Assembly (NCBI GenBank): GCA_023427945.1
Contig: JAEYZR010000007.1
Coordinates: 1-19,312 of the forward strand
Source of the DNA: Pseudomonadota bacterium
GTDB taxonomy: Bacteria > Pseudomonadota > Gammaproteobacteria > Burkholderiales > Burkholderiaceae_B
Length of the DNA stretch: 19,312 nucleotides
Reading direction: 5' to 3'
A program made the translations under genes and the position numbers. This document shows positions 1 to 7,566 of the stretch, piece by piece (the first letter of the stretch is position 1; each line of letters opens with the position of its first letter). The notes under the pieces are model-generated. The model worked only from the letters and a program-made list of their open reading frames with translations, did not search any database and was not told the origin of the DNA.

Positions 1-230
1 TGCTGGACAAGAACGGCAAGCTGCTGCGCGCCCTGTCGGCGCAGACCATCGACGAACTGTTCGAAGACGGCACCATCTCCGGCGGGATGCTGCCCAAGAT
101 TGCGTCGGCGCTGGATGCCGCGCGCAACGGCGTGAACTCCGTGCACATCGTGGATGGCCGCGTACCGCACTGCCTGTTGCTCGAAATCCTGACCGACCAG
201 GGCGTAGGCACGATGATCAGCGCACATTGA
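1..230 (+). CDS. argB: Acetylglutamate kinase, C-terminal part (partial)
   Basis: An open frame enters from the left edge (first full codon at 3) and encodes the last 75 residues of a protein ending in GTMISAH. The segments LFEDGTISGGMLPKI, ALDAARNGV and HIVDGRVPH match the C-terminal part of N-acetyl-L-glutamate kinase, which phosphorylates N-acetylglutamate in the second step of arginine biosynthesis in the cytoplasm. The GGMLPK stretch and the VDGR motif lie in the region that binds nucleotide and, in many species, arginine. The 5' part is outside the window, so catalytic residues of the N-half cannot be checked. The stop codon overlaps the next start as TGATG, which suggests co-translation with the downstream HAD hydrolase. 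Confidence 0.93.
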   Translation, partial: LDKNGKLLRALSAQTIDELFEDGTISGGMLPKIASALDAARNGVNSVHIVDGRVPHCLLLEILTDQGVGTMISAH

Positions 231-976
231 TGACCGTGCGCCGCATGCTGGCCACGCCCAAGGCGCGGCTTGTGCGCTCGCGCCGCCCGGGCGGCGCTGC
301 GCATTCGCGCTTGTGGCTGTTCGATCTGGACAACACGCTGCATGACACGTCCCACGCGATCTTTTCCCATATAGACCGCGCCATGACGGCAGCGGTGGCC
401 GAACATGTCGGCGTGGACGACAACGAGGCCAACCGTCTGCGCGTCCTGTACTGGCAGCGCTACGGTGCAACCGTGATCGGCATGGTCCGTCATCATGGCG
501 CCGATGCCGACACCTTCCTGGCACGCTGCCACGACTTCGACACCGTCAATCTGGTGCGTGCCGAACGTGGCCTGGCAAACAAGCTCAAGCGGCTGCCCGG
601 ACGCAAGGTATTGCTGACCAACGCGCCGATGGCCTATGCCCGCGTCGTGCTCAAGACCCTGGGTATCCTGCAGCAGTTCAAAAGCATCTGGTCCATCGAG
701 CACATGCGCTGGCACGCGCATTACCGGCCCAAGCCCTCCAATGCCTTGCTGCGCTATGTCTTGGCACGCGAGGGTGTGGCACCGCACCAGGCAACGCTGG
801 TAGAAGACACCCTGGCCAATTTGCGCAGCGCACGCCAGGTCGGACTGCGTACTGTGTTTGTCCATCACCCCGGCACGCCTATGGCCCGGGCCCGCCATGC
901 CCGGCCGGCCTATGTGGATCTGCGCGTGAACTCCGTGTCGGACCTGCTGCTCAATCGGCGCGCAGTACGCGACTGA
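230..976 (+). CDS. HAD-superfamily hydrolase, pyrimidine 5'-nucleotidase type
   Basis: A 248-residue protein with the full set of HAD motifs. Motif I is FDLDNTLHD, with nucleophile D32 and acid/base D34. Motif II is LLTNAP, the motif III lysine lies in RPKPS, and motif IV is LVEDTLANL. The family, related to yeast Sdt1 and annotated as pyrimidine 5'-nucleotidase, dephosphorylates nucleotides or similar small phosphates; the substrate cannot be read from sequence. I chose the ATG at 230 because it forms TGATG with the argB stop. An in-frame TTG at 227 and an ATG at 245 are alternatives, and the basic first 27 residues are not clearly conserved. The location between argB and slmA is familiar in Bordetella-like genomes. 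No signal peptide is seen, so it is cytoplasmic. Confidence 0.88.
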   Translation: MTVRRMLATPKARLVRSRRPGGAAHSRLWLFDLDNTLHDTSHAIFSHIDRAMTAAVAEHVGVDDNEANRLRVLYWQRYGATVIGMVRHHGADADTFLARCHDFDTVNLVRAERGLANKLKRLPGRKVLLTNAPMAYARVVLKTLGILQQFKSIWSIEHMRWHAHYRPKPSNALLRYVLAREGVAPHQATLVEDTLANLRSARQVGLRTVFVHHPGTPMARARHARPAYVDLRVNSVSDLLLNRRAVRD

Positions 977-996
977 AGCGACAAGCAAAGGCTTCC

Positions 997-1620
997 ATGG
1001 TCACCCAAAGCGTCACCCGCAAGACAGAGATCCTGAACACATTGGCCGACATGCTGGCGCAGCCCCAGGCCGCTCGCATCACGACAGCGGCGCTGGCGGC
1101 ACGCATACCGGTATCCGAAGCGGCCCTCTACCGGCATTTCGCCAGCAAGGCGCAGATGTTCGAAGGGCTGATTGCAGAGATCGAAGCCAGCCTGTATGGG
1201 CTGATGGACGGCACCCTCACCTCCGGCGACAGGGGCGCCGTCAAGACTCGGCGCATGGTGACCGGGCTGCTGGACTTTGCCTGCACCCATCGCGGCAAGA
1301 CACGGGTGCTGACGGGCGACGCGCTGGTCACCGAAGACAATCGCCTGCTGAACCGCGTCAATCAGATCACTGATCGTATCCAGGACAAGATGGCCGAGGC
1401 GGTACGTCACGCCATCATGGACGCCAGCCTGCCGGCCAGCACCGATCCCAGCCTGCTGGCGGGCGTGCTCACACACTTCGTATTGGGTAAATGGCTGCGG
1501 TTCGCTCAAAGCGGCTGGCAGCAGTCACCGCTTGCCGATCTGGCCGCCGAACTGGACTGGCTGCTTGCGGCCAGGCCTACCCCCGCTGGCGGCACACCGG
1601 GCAGTCCGGATCACGCATGA
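997..1620 (+). CDS. slmA: Nucleoid occlusion factor SlmA (TetR family)
   Basis: A 207-residue TetR-type regulator. The N-terminal helix-turn-helix (about residues 10-56) carries ITTAALAARIPVSEAALYRHF, closely matching E. coli SlmA, where VSEAALYRHF is the signature. The C-terminal dimerisation/FtsZ-interacting part keeps the pattern THRGKTRVLTGDAL ... RVNQITDRI. In characterised species SlmA binds specific chromosomal sites and, when DNA-bound, antagonises FtsZ polymerisation so that septa do not form over the nucleoid. The start at 997 follows an AAAGG ribosome-binding sequence about 6 nt upstream and lies 20 bp after the HAD gene, so the two are probably co-transcribed. Its last 44 bp overlap the 3' end of the convergent moeB-like gene. 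Confidence 0.9.
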   Translation: MVTQSVTRKTEILNTLADMLAQPQAARITTAALAARIPVSEAALYRHFASKAQMFEGLIAEIEASLYGLMDGTLTSGDRGAVKTRRMVTGLLDFACTHRGKTRVLTGDALVTEDNRLLNRVNQITDRIQDKMAEAVRHAIMDASLPASTDPSLLAGVLTHFVLGKWLRFAQSGWQQSPLADLAAELDWLLAARPTPAGGTPGSPDHA

Positions 1621-2329
1621 CGTTGACGGCGCGCCACTGCATGTCGCGTGCATCCAGCATCTGCAGCCGCCCCGACAGGCTGCGCCCTATCCCGGCGATC
1701 AGTTTCAATGCTTCGGCCGCCTGCATGCTGCCCACGATGCCCACGATGGGAGCGAAGACGCCCATGGTCGCGCAGCTCAGCTCATCGACATCGTCGGCTT
1801 CCGGGAAAAGACAGTGATAGCAGGGCGCATCGTCGTGCCGTAGATCGAACACAGCCACCTGCCCGTCGAAGCGGATGGCCGCGCCGGACACCAGGGGTTT
1901 GCGATGCGCCACACAGGCACGGTTGAGTGCATGGCGTGTCGCAAAATTGTCGCTGCAGTCCAGCACGACATCTGCCTGGGCCACCAACTCGGACAGTTCT
2001 GCATCGCCGACACGCTGCGCCAGGGTATGAACCACGACCTCAGGGTTGAACGTGGCCAGGGTGCTGGCGGCGGATTGCACCTTGGGCATGCCAAGATGCG
2101 GCATGGGGTGAAGGATCTGCCGCTGGAGATTGCTCAGTTCGACGATGTCGTCGTCCACCAGTTGAAGCGAGCCCACACCAGCCGTGGCCAGATAAAGTGC
2201 GGCGGGGCACCCCAGGCCACCCGCGCCCAGGATCAGCACCCGGGCCGCCAGGAACGCCTCCTGACCTTCTATGCCCACCTCATCGAGCAGGATGTGGCGG
2301 GCATACCGCAGCAACTGCGGGTCATCCAT
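1577..2329 (-). CDS. moeB: ThiF/MoeB/HesA family adenylyltransferase (E1-like)
   Basis: A 250-residue E1-like enzyme that adenylates the C-terminus of a small sulfur-carrier protein (MoaD or ThiS) for molybdopterin or thiamine biosynthesis. Visible features are the ATP-binding loop GAGGLG (35-40), the NLQRQ arginine segment (68-71), DCSDN (124-128), two zinc-binding CxxC pairs (C170/C173 and C243/C246), and the conserved cysteine C186 in SCATMGVFAP. The length equals that of E. coli MoeB (249) and there is no rhodanese extension. MoeB and ThiF cannot be separated with certainty from sequence alone. It is the last gene of the gpmA-envC-ctpA operon, starting 11 bp after the ctpA stop. Its 3' end overlaps slmA on the other strand by 44 bp. 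Confidence 0.88.
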   Translation of the reverse strand: MDDPQLLRYARHILLDEVGIEGQEAFLAARVLILGAGGLGCPAALYLATAGVGSLQLVDDDIVELSNLQRQILHPMPHLGMPKVQSAASTLATFNPEVVVHTLAQRVGDAELSELVAQADVVLDCSDNFATRHALNRACVAHRKPLVSGAAIRFDGQVAVFDLRHDDAPCYHCLFPEADDVDELSCATMGVFAPIVGIVGSMQAAEALKLIAGIGRSLSGRLQMLDARDMQWRAVNVMRDPDCPVCRQRG

Positions 2330-2340
2330 CAGCGCCGACC

Positions 2341-3816
2341 TTACTTCTTCTGGCCGGGCGCAAGCTCGGGCGGGGTGGTCGACGGCTTGGCCGGCAACTC
2401 GATCTTCGTGGGGGCCGGCTTGTCCGAAGACTTGCCCGCCGCCTTCTCGCCCGGCTTGGGCGCGATACGGGTGTTGCCTTGCGTGACGGGCCTGCCTTCC
2501 AGCTTGTTCACGGCCTGCTTGAGCTGGAAGTCGTCGTCGCCCCCGAACTCGAACATCTTCATCTGGGGCGGCGTCGCCTCGTCGATCGCCGACTTGATCT
2601 CGTCCGCCGTCTGGTTATTGCTCAGATGGCGCTGCAGATCGGCCTCGCGCGGCAGACGGAAGAGATCGCCTTCGGCGGTATCGGCCACGACCACGTCCGG
2701 CACGATTCCGGTGGCCTGGATCGAACGGCCGTTGGGTGTGAAGTAACGCGAGGTCGTCAGCTTGATGGCCGACTCTTCGGAGAGCGGCAGGATGACCTGC
2801 ACGGAGCCCTTGCCGAATGTGCGATTACCCATGACAGTCGCGCGCTTGTGGTCCTGTAGCGCACCCGCCACGATTTCCGAGGCCGAAGCCGAACCGACGT
2901 TGACCAGCACGACCATGGGAACGGTCTTCACCCAGCCTGGCAGGTTCTGCAGATAATCGTTCTCGCCGCGTGCGTACTCCGAGGGCGTCGCGTTGTACTT
3001 GTGGCGCGAGTCCGGTGTGCGGCCATCGGTGGAGACGACCAGCGCGTTGGGTTTGAGGAAGGCACCCGAGACGCCGATCGCGCCGGTGAGCAGGCCGCCC
3101 GGATCATTGCGCAGATCCAGCACCAGCCCCTTGGGTGCACCCTTGGCACCCAGATCCGTCAGGTGACGCGCCAGATCGGCGCCCGTCTTTTCCTGGAACT
3201 GGGCAACGCGCACGTAGCCGATGTTGTTGTCCAGCATCTTGCTGCGCACACTGCGTACCTTGATCACATCGCGCACGATGTTCAGGACGATGGGCGCAGG
3301 CTGATCGGCACGCATGATCGTCAGCACGATGGGTGTCTTGGGCTTGCCGCGCATGAGCTTGACGGCATCGTTGAGCGCCATGCCCTTGGTGGGCGTATCG
3401 TCGATCTTCACGATCAGGTCGCCTGCCATCACGCCGGCGCGCGCGGCGGGCGTGTCTTCGATGGGTGAGATGACCTTGACGAAGCCATCCTCGGCACCGA
3501 CCTCTATGCCCAGGCCGCCGAACTCGCCCTGAGTGGTGGACTGCATGTCGGCAAAGGCTTCCTTGTCCAGGTAGGCCGAATGCGGATCGAGGTTGGAGAC
3601 CATGCCCGAGATCGCGTTGTTGATGAGCGTCCTGTCATCGACTTCCTCGACATAGTTCGCCTTGATCGCGCCAAACACATTGCTGAGTTGACGCAATTCC
3701 TCCAGTGGCAAGGGACTGCCACGCTGGGCAACGGCAGACACACCGAGGCTCAGGAGGACACCGGCCAGCGCCCCTGCGCTGACCAATCCGAAACTACGAA
3801 ACTTGCGAGTGCTCAT
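2341..3816 (-). CDS. ctpA: Carboxy-terminal processing protease, S41 family
   Basis: A 491-residue periplasmic serine protease that cleaves proteins near their C-terminus. The N-terminus MSTRKFRSFG, a hydrophobic core to about residue 29 and VAQRG form a signal peptide or anchor. A PDZ domain occupies about 95-180 (FGGLGIEVG ... AGVMAGDLIVKIDD). The S41 catalytic domain has the Ser/Lys dyad S311 in GSASASE and K336 in TFGKGSVQ, 25 residues apart as in E. coli Prc, with Q340 also kept. The C-terminal 60 residues are a Lys/Pro-rich tail. The open frame extends upstream, but the ATG at 3816 has a GGGAA ribosome-binding sequence and gives the signal peptide. It lies 40 bp after envC, and the association suggests a role in controlling peptidoglycan enzymes. 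Confidence 0.95.
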   Translation of the reverse strand: MSTRKFRSFGLVSAGALAGVLLSLGVSAVAQRGSPLPLEELRQLSNVFGAIKANYVEEVDDRTLINNAISGMVSNLDPHSAYLDKEAFADMQSTTQGEFGGLGIEVGAEDGFVKVISPIEDTPAARAGVMAGDLIVKIDDTPTKGMALNDAVKLMRGKPKTPIVLTIMRADQPAPIVLNIVRDVIKVRSVRSKMLDNNIGYVRVAQFQEKTGADLARHLTDLGAKGAPKGLVLDLRNDPGGLLTGAIGVSGAFLKPNALVVSTDGRTPDSRHKYNATPSEYARGENDYLQNLPGWVKTVPMVVLVNVGSASASEIVAGALQDHKRATVMGNRTFGKGSVQVILPLSEESAIKLTTSRYFTPNGRSIQATGIVPDVVVADTAEGDLFRLPREADLQRHLSNNQTADEIKSAIDEATPPQMKMFEFGGDDDFQLKQAVNKLEGRPVTQGNTRIAPKPGEKAAGKSSDKPAPTKIELPAKPSTTPPELAPGQKK

Positions 3817-3856
3817 GCACGCTTCCCAATATTGACGCCAGTGTGTCGAGGCAAGC

Positions 3857-5392
3857 TCAACGTGCCAGCCACTGGGCTGGGTCCACAGGCGCGCCTTGAT
3901 GGCGAATTTCGAAGTATAGGCCCGATTCCACTTGGCCGCCGGTCGCGCCGACAGCAGCAATCGTCTCGCCCGCTCTGACTTTGTCCCCGACCTGCTTCTG
4001 CAGGCTCTGGTTATACGCATAGACGGTCATGAACTGCGCGCCATGATCGACAATGATCAAGTTGCCGAATCCCCGCAACCACTGGGAATACACCACCGTG
4101 CCTGGAGCGACGGCCTGCACCGGGGTGCCCTCGGGCGCACGCAGCACGATGCCGCGCCAGGTTCCGCCATCCGGGCGGCCCACACCGAAACGGCCCTGCA
4201 CTTCGCCCTTCACAGGCGGCGTGAGGCCGCGCGACAAGCCGGTGCCTGCGCGCGGCTCGGCTGCAGGCGCCGAACGCACGAGCGAGCCACGCGCCTCGGA
4301 GGCGATCAGCGGACCACGCGCCTCGATCAGCCCGCCGCGGGATTCGCTCTTGGATTTTTCGATGGCGGCTTCGGCCTGCTCGCGGATACGCGCAGCGTCA
4401 AGCGCCGCCTCCTGGGCCTCGCGTGCCTGACGGGCGGTTTCGGCAGAGCGCCGCTTTTCGTCGGCCTCGCGTGCGGCCTGCGCCTGACGCTTGGCAGCCT
4501 CGGCACGCTGTTGCGCCTCGGCCAGCTGTTTGGCCTGTTGCGCCTGGCGGGCCTGCTCGGCCTCGCGTGCCTCCTGGGCCTTGCGGCGAATCTCCTCGGC
4601 GCGCAACCGCGCCTGTTCGGCGGCGACCTTGCGCGCCTCTTCGGCCCGGCGGGCTTCTTCGACGATAGCGACTTCCAGGCCGTCCAGCAGCCGCGAGAGG
4701 CGTTGATCGTCGCGTCCCAGGCGGGTCGCCTCGGAACGCTGGGCCGCAATCTGGCCCTCCAGCCGGGCCAATACCGTGGCGCGCTCTTTCTGCTGCGCCA
4801 CCAGCTCACCCCGGCGGGTTTCGATTTCGGCGACAACGCCCTTGAGTTCGTTCGAACGCACGTCCGCACTCGCCTGCAACTGGGCCAACCGGTCGATCTC
4901 CACCTGCAAGGAGGACACCTTGCGCGCCCGTGCCTCGGAGATGTAATCCAGATAGCCCAGGTTACGCCCCAATTCCTGCGCGTCGTCGCCGGACAGCAGC
5001 GCCGTCCAGGGGGACAGACCGCTTGCATACTGGGCGCGCAACTGGGCGGCCAGCTCGTCGCGACGCTTGGCCAGCACGCCTTCCTGCACCTGGATGTCAC
5101 GGTTCAACTGGTCGAGCTGGCTCTGCACCTGGGTGCGCTCGCCCGACAGTTCCGACAGTCGACGATTCAGACGCGAGATCGCGGTCTCCGACGCCTTCAG
5201 GGCATCGGCCGCTTCCTGGCGGTCTGACTCGCGCTTGTCGATTTCCTTCTGCAAGGCGTCGATGCGCTCGCGCAACGCACCTTGCTGCTCTTCTGCCGCC
5301 GATTGCTGGGCTGAAAGATCGGCCGCCTGTGCAGGCAGCACGAAAGAGCCTGCCCACACCAGCAACCCTGCGACGATAGAAGAGAAACGCAT
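3857..5392 (-). CDS. envC: Murein hydrolase activator EnvC (degenerate LytM)
   Basis: A 511-residue periplasmic protein. Residues 1-23 are a signal peptide ending in PAQAA. A long coiled coil rich in Glu, Ala, Arg and Gln runs to about 345, with an especially repetitive EAR/QAR stretch. A LytM (M23) domain fills about the last 115 residues (GRFGVGRPDG ... PAQWLAR). The LytM zinc ligands are mostly lost: the usual H-x-H near the end reads YAY, and the first histidine region reads TWRGIVL, while the IRHQG histidine remains. E. coli EnvC is degenerate in the same way and activates the amidases AmiA/AmiB at the septum under FtsEX control. Start ATG overlaps the gpmA stop as TGATG, indicating translational coupling. 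Confidence 0.92.
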   Translation of the reverse strand: MRFSSIVAGLLVWAGSFVLPAQAADLSAQQSAAEEQQGALRERIDALQKEIDKRESDRQEAADALKASETAISRLNRRLSELSGERTQVQSQLDQLNRDIQVQEGVLAKRRDELAAQLRAQYASGLSPWTALLSGDDAQELGRNLGYLDYISEARARKVSSLQVEIDRLAQLQASADVRSNELKGVVAEIETRRGELVAQQKERATVLARLEGQIAAQRSEATRLGRDDQRLSRLLDGLEVAIVEEARRAEEARKVAAEQARLRAEEIRRKAQEAREAEQARQAQQAKQLAEAQQRAEAAKRQAQAAREADEKRRSAETARQAREAQEAALDAARIREQAEAAIEKSKSESRGGLIEARGPLIASEARGSLVRSAPAAEPRAGTGLSRGLTPPVKGEVQGRFGVGRPDGGTWRGIVLRAPEGTPVQAVAPGTVVYSQWLRGFGNLIIVDHGAQFMTVYAYNQSLQKQVGDKVRAGETIAAVGATGGQVESGLYFEIRHQGAPVDPAQWLAR

Positions 5393-6144
5393 CAGTCTTT
5401 CTTAGCCTTGCCCTGTGCAGCAACGGCGGCCATTGCCGCTTCGATTTCGGCCGGATCGCCCAGGTAATAGTGGCGAATCGGCTTGAGGTCGTCGTCCAGC
5501 TCATAGACCAGAGGCTGGCCGGTGGGGATGTTCAGGCCCACGATTTCTTCGTCCGATACCTGGTCCAGGTGCTTGATCAGCGCGCGCAGGCTGTTGCCGT
5601 GAGCGGCAATCAGCACCCGGCGGCCGGCCTTGATGGCCGGTGCAATCGACTCGTTCCAGAACGGCAGCACACGCGCAACGGTGTCTTTCAGGCACTCGGT
5701 GGCGGGCAGCTTGTCGGCCGGCACCTTGGCGTAGCGCTTGTCAAAGCGCGGGTGACGCGGATCGTCCAGATCGAGCGGATCGGGCGCGATGGCGTAGGCG
5801 CGACGCCAGATCAGCACCTGCTCGTCACCGTACTGGGCCGCCGTTTCGGCCTTGTTCAGGCCCTGCAGCGCGCCGTAATGACGCTCGTTGAGGCGCCAGG
5901 TCACGCCGGTGGGCGTGTACATGGCATCCATTTCGTCCAATGCGATCCACAATGTACGAATGGCTCGCTTGAGCACGGAGGTATAGGCCAGGTCGAATTC
6001 GAACCCCTTGGATTTGAGCAGGGCGCCGGCACGCCGGGCCTGTTCGCGACCGGTGTCGGTCAGGTCGACATCGTGCCAGCCGGTAAAGCGATTATCCAGA
6101 TTCCATTGGCTTTCGCCGTGACGCATCAGTACTAATTTGTGCAT
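5392..6144 (-). CDS. gpmA: 2,3-bisphosphoglycerate-dependent phosphoglycerate mutase
   Basis: A 250-residue cytoplasmic enzyme interconverting 3- and 2-phosphoglycerate in glycolysis and gluconeogenesis. It has the histidine phosphatase signature LMRHGES (phosphohistidine H9), R60 in LKRAIRT, E87 in LNERHYGALQG and H182 in AAHGNSLRAL, all at the positions expected for the cofactor-dependent family, and it is full length. It is the first gene of a minus-strand operon with envC, ctpA and a moeB-like gene, coupled to envC by a TGATG overlap. E. coli also has a phosphoglycerate mutase gene beside envC, but there it is the unrelated cofactor-independent gpmM. The upstream region (6145-6280) is shared with the divergent rhodanese gene. 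Confidence 0.97.
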   Translation of the reverse strand: MHKLVLMRHGESQWNLDNRFTGWHDVDLTDTGREQARRAGALLKSKGFEFDLAYTSVLKRAIRTLWIALDEMDAMYTPTGVTWRLNERHYGALQGLNKAETAAQYGDEQVLIWRRAYAIAPDPLDLDDPRHPRFDKRYAKVPADKLPATECLKDTVARVLPFWNESIAPAIKAGRRVLIAAHGNSLRALIKHLDQVSDEEIVGLNIPTGQPLVYELDDDLKPIRHYYLGDPAEIEAAMAAVAAQGKAKKD

Positions 6145-6280
6145 TTCAGGGTCCGATCAGAACGCGGGTTAAAGTGGATGACTGTGGTCATTTTATAATT
6201 GATCGCATAAATTACCCCGCGGCGCCGCCGCCCGGCCATTTAGGCCTGCCCATTTTCGTACTTTTCGCCTGGATGCGTTC
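6145..6280. promoter_or_regulatory. Divergent promoter region between gpmA and rhodanese gene
   Basis: This 136-bp spacer separates two divergent operons and is AT-rich in its middle, unlike the flanking genes. On the plus strand a perfect sigma-70 -10 box TATAAT sits at 6194-6199. The best upstream -35 candidate is a weak TTAAAG near 6169-6174, with a 19-bp spacing. Transcription from it would start near 6206 and serve the rhodanese-grxC-secB-gpsA set. I could not identify a convincing -10/-35 pair for gpmA on the minus strand, although its promoter must lie here or inside the rhodanese gene. A very GC-rich run follows at 6217-6236. The assignment rests on motif match and position only. Confidence 0.5.
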
Positions 6281-6700
6281 GTGGATTTCCTGCAATTTCT
6301 CATCAGTCCCCAAAACCTTCTCGTCGTCGGCATCGCAGTTGTTGCAGCCGTTCTTCTGCTCGTCCCTGGCGTCAGGGGCTCGCGCAGCAACGGCGGTCTC
6401 ACCACTGCCGATGCCATCCAGCTGGTCAACCGCAAGCAGGCCGTATGGGTCGACGTGCGCTCGGCCGAAAGCTTTCAGGCGGGCCACATTGCCCAGGCAC
6501 GCAGCCTGCCGGCAGCCAATCTGGAACAACAGGTCTCCGCTCTGCCCAAGAACAAGCCACTGATCGTCGTGTGCGATTCCGGCCGCGAATCCAACAAGGC
6601 CGCGGAAAAACTGCGCACCGCCGGCATGAGCGAAGTCTTCGTTCTGGACGGCGGGATGCGCGCCTGGTCACAAGCCGCGCTCCCAGTCACCAAGAAGTGA
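6281..6700 (+). CDS. Membrane-anchored rhodanese-like sulfurtransferase (YibN-like)
   Basis: A 139-residue protein with one N-terminal transmembrane helix (about 13-30, LLVVGIAVVAAVLLLVPG) followed by a single rhodanese domain (about 40-138). The active-site loop is CDSGRES with catalytic C98, which would carry a persulfide. Before it lie DVRSAESFQAGHI and RSLPA, typical of the fold. E. coli YibN has the same layout and the same neighbours (grxC, secB, gpsA). The physiological sulfur donor and acceptor are unknown. The start is GTG at 6281; the nearby ATG at 6273 is out of frame and the ribosome-binding site is weak. An inverted repeat overlaps the stop codon. Confidence 0.85.
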   Translation: MDFLQFLISPQNLLVVGIAVVAAVLLLVPGVRGSRSNGGLTTADAIQLVNRKQAVWVDVRSAESFQAGHIAQARSLPAANLEQQVSALPKNKPLIVVCDSGRESNKAAEKLRTAGMSEVFVLDGGMRAWSQAALPVTKK

Positions 6701-6731
6701 ATGACCGTTTTTCAGTCATTCACTGATTTTT
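6696..6731 (+). terminator. Hairpin with T-run between rhodanese gene and grxC
   Basis: A perfect 10-bp inverted repeat, AGTGAATGAC at 6696-6705 and GTCATTCACT at 6715-6724, with a 9-nt loop, is followed by GATTTTT. It overlaps the rhodanese stop codon (6698-6700) and ends just before the grxC ribosome-binding sequence GAGGA (6733-6737). This resembles an intrinsic terminator, although the stem is AT-rich. It may be a partial terminator or processing site that sets grxC-secB-gpsA expression apart from the rhodanese gene. Confidence 0.55.
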
Positions 6732-6741
6732 CGAGGAAAAC

Positions 6742-7002
6742 ATGATGGCCAATGTCGTGATGTACAGCACAGCGGTATGTCCCTACTGCTCACGCGCCGA
6801 AATGCTGCTCAAGCAGCGTGGTGTGACCGAAATCCAGAAGATCCGCATCGATCAGGATCCCGCCCAGCGCGATGCGATGATCGAACGCACGGGTCGGCGC
6901 ACCGTTCCTCAAATTTTCATCGGCGAGACCCACGTCGGCGGCTTCGACGACCTGGCCGCCCTGGATCGCAAGGGCGAACTGGCACCGCTGCTGGCCGCCT
7001 GA
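6742..7002 (+). CDS. grxC: Glutaredoxin 3
   Basis: An 86-residue glutaredoxin with the dithiol active site CPYC at residues 13-16, the cis-proline segment TVPQIFIG and the glutathione-binding GGFDDL. It reduces protein disulfides and mixed disulfides with glutathione in the cytoplasm. Two start codons stand in tandem (ATG at 6742 and 6745). The GAGGA sequence at 6733-6737 is 4 nt from the first and 7 nt from the second, so the second ATG is equally plausible and would shorten the protein by one residue. The gene lies between the rhodanese gene and secB as in E. coli and many other proteobacteria. Confidence 0.96.
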   Translation: MMANVVMYSTAVCPYCSRAEMLLKQRGVTEIQKIRIDQDPAQRDAMIERTGRRTVPQIFIGETHVGGFDDLAALDRKGELAPLLAA

Positions 7003-7034
7003 CCTCTTTTCCACCTCTCATTTAGAAGAATTTC

Positions 7035-7562
7035 ATGGCCGAACAAAATCAAGCCCAAGCAGAAAACAACGCCCCCACGTTCAACATGCAGCGCGTGTAT
7101 GTCAAGGATCTGTCGGTCGAACTGCCCAACGCACCGCACGTGTTCCTCGAACAGGAACAGCCCCAGGTCGAAGTGAGCATCAACGTCGGTGGCCAGCGCC
7201 TGGCCGACACCGTGTTCGAATCCACCGTCACCGCCACAGTCACCACCCGCGTGAGCGACAAGGTGCTGTACCTGGTGGAATGCACCCAGGCTGGCATTTT
7301 CGAACTGGCCAACATCGAGCAGGAACAGATGGACGCCCTGTTGGGAATCGTCTGCCCCACGATGCTCTACCCCTACCTGCGCGCCAACATCGCCGACGCC
7401 ATCACCCGCGCATCGCTGCCCGCACTGCACCTGGCCGAAGTGAACTTCCAAGCCCTGTACGAGCAACGCATGGCTGAAGTGGCGGCCTCCCAAGGCGGCG
7501 AAAACAATGGTCAGGAAGCCGACCCCGGCATCATCCTGCCTGCCAGCACCACCCGCCAGTAA
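7035..7562 (+). CDS. secB: Protein-export chaperone SecB
   Basis: A 175-residue cytoplasmic chaperone that keeps preproteins unfolded and hands them to SecA. Diagnostic segments are FNMQRVYVKDLSVELPNAP, INVGGQRLADTVFESTVTATV, YLVECTQAGIFELANI and the conserved GIVCPTMLYPYLRANIADAITRASLPALHLAEVNF. The acidic, Gln/Asn-rich N-terminus and the variable C-terminal tail of about 25 residues are normal for the family. An AGAAG sequence precedes the ATG at 7035. The 32-bp gap after grxC and the 4-bp gap before gpsA support one transcript. Confidence 0.97.
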   Translation: MAEQNQAQAENNAPTFNMQRVYVKDLSVELPNAPHVFLEQEQPQVEVSINVGGQRLADTVFESTVTATVTTRVSDKVLYLVECTQAGIFELANIEQEQMDALLGIVCPTMLYPYLRANIADAITRASLPALHLAEVNFQALYEQRMAEVAASQGGENNGQEADPGIILPASTTRQ

Positions 7563-7566
7563 TCCC

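Noticed and set aside
4320..4660. Repetitive GCC/CTC-rich stretch inside envC that could be taken for a tandem repeat or recombination site.
   Set aside because: It encodes the Glu/Ala/Arg/Gln heptad coiled coil normal for EnvC.
3932..5227. A 431-codon plus-strand open frame opposite envC.
   Set aside because: It is antisense to a well-supported gene with signal peptide, coiled coil and LytM domain. Its Leu/Gly/Arg-rich translation reflects the complementary GC-rich codons.
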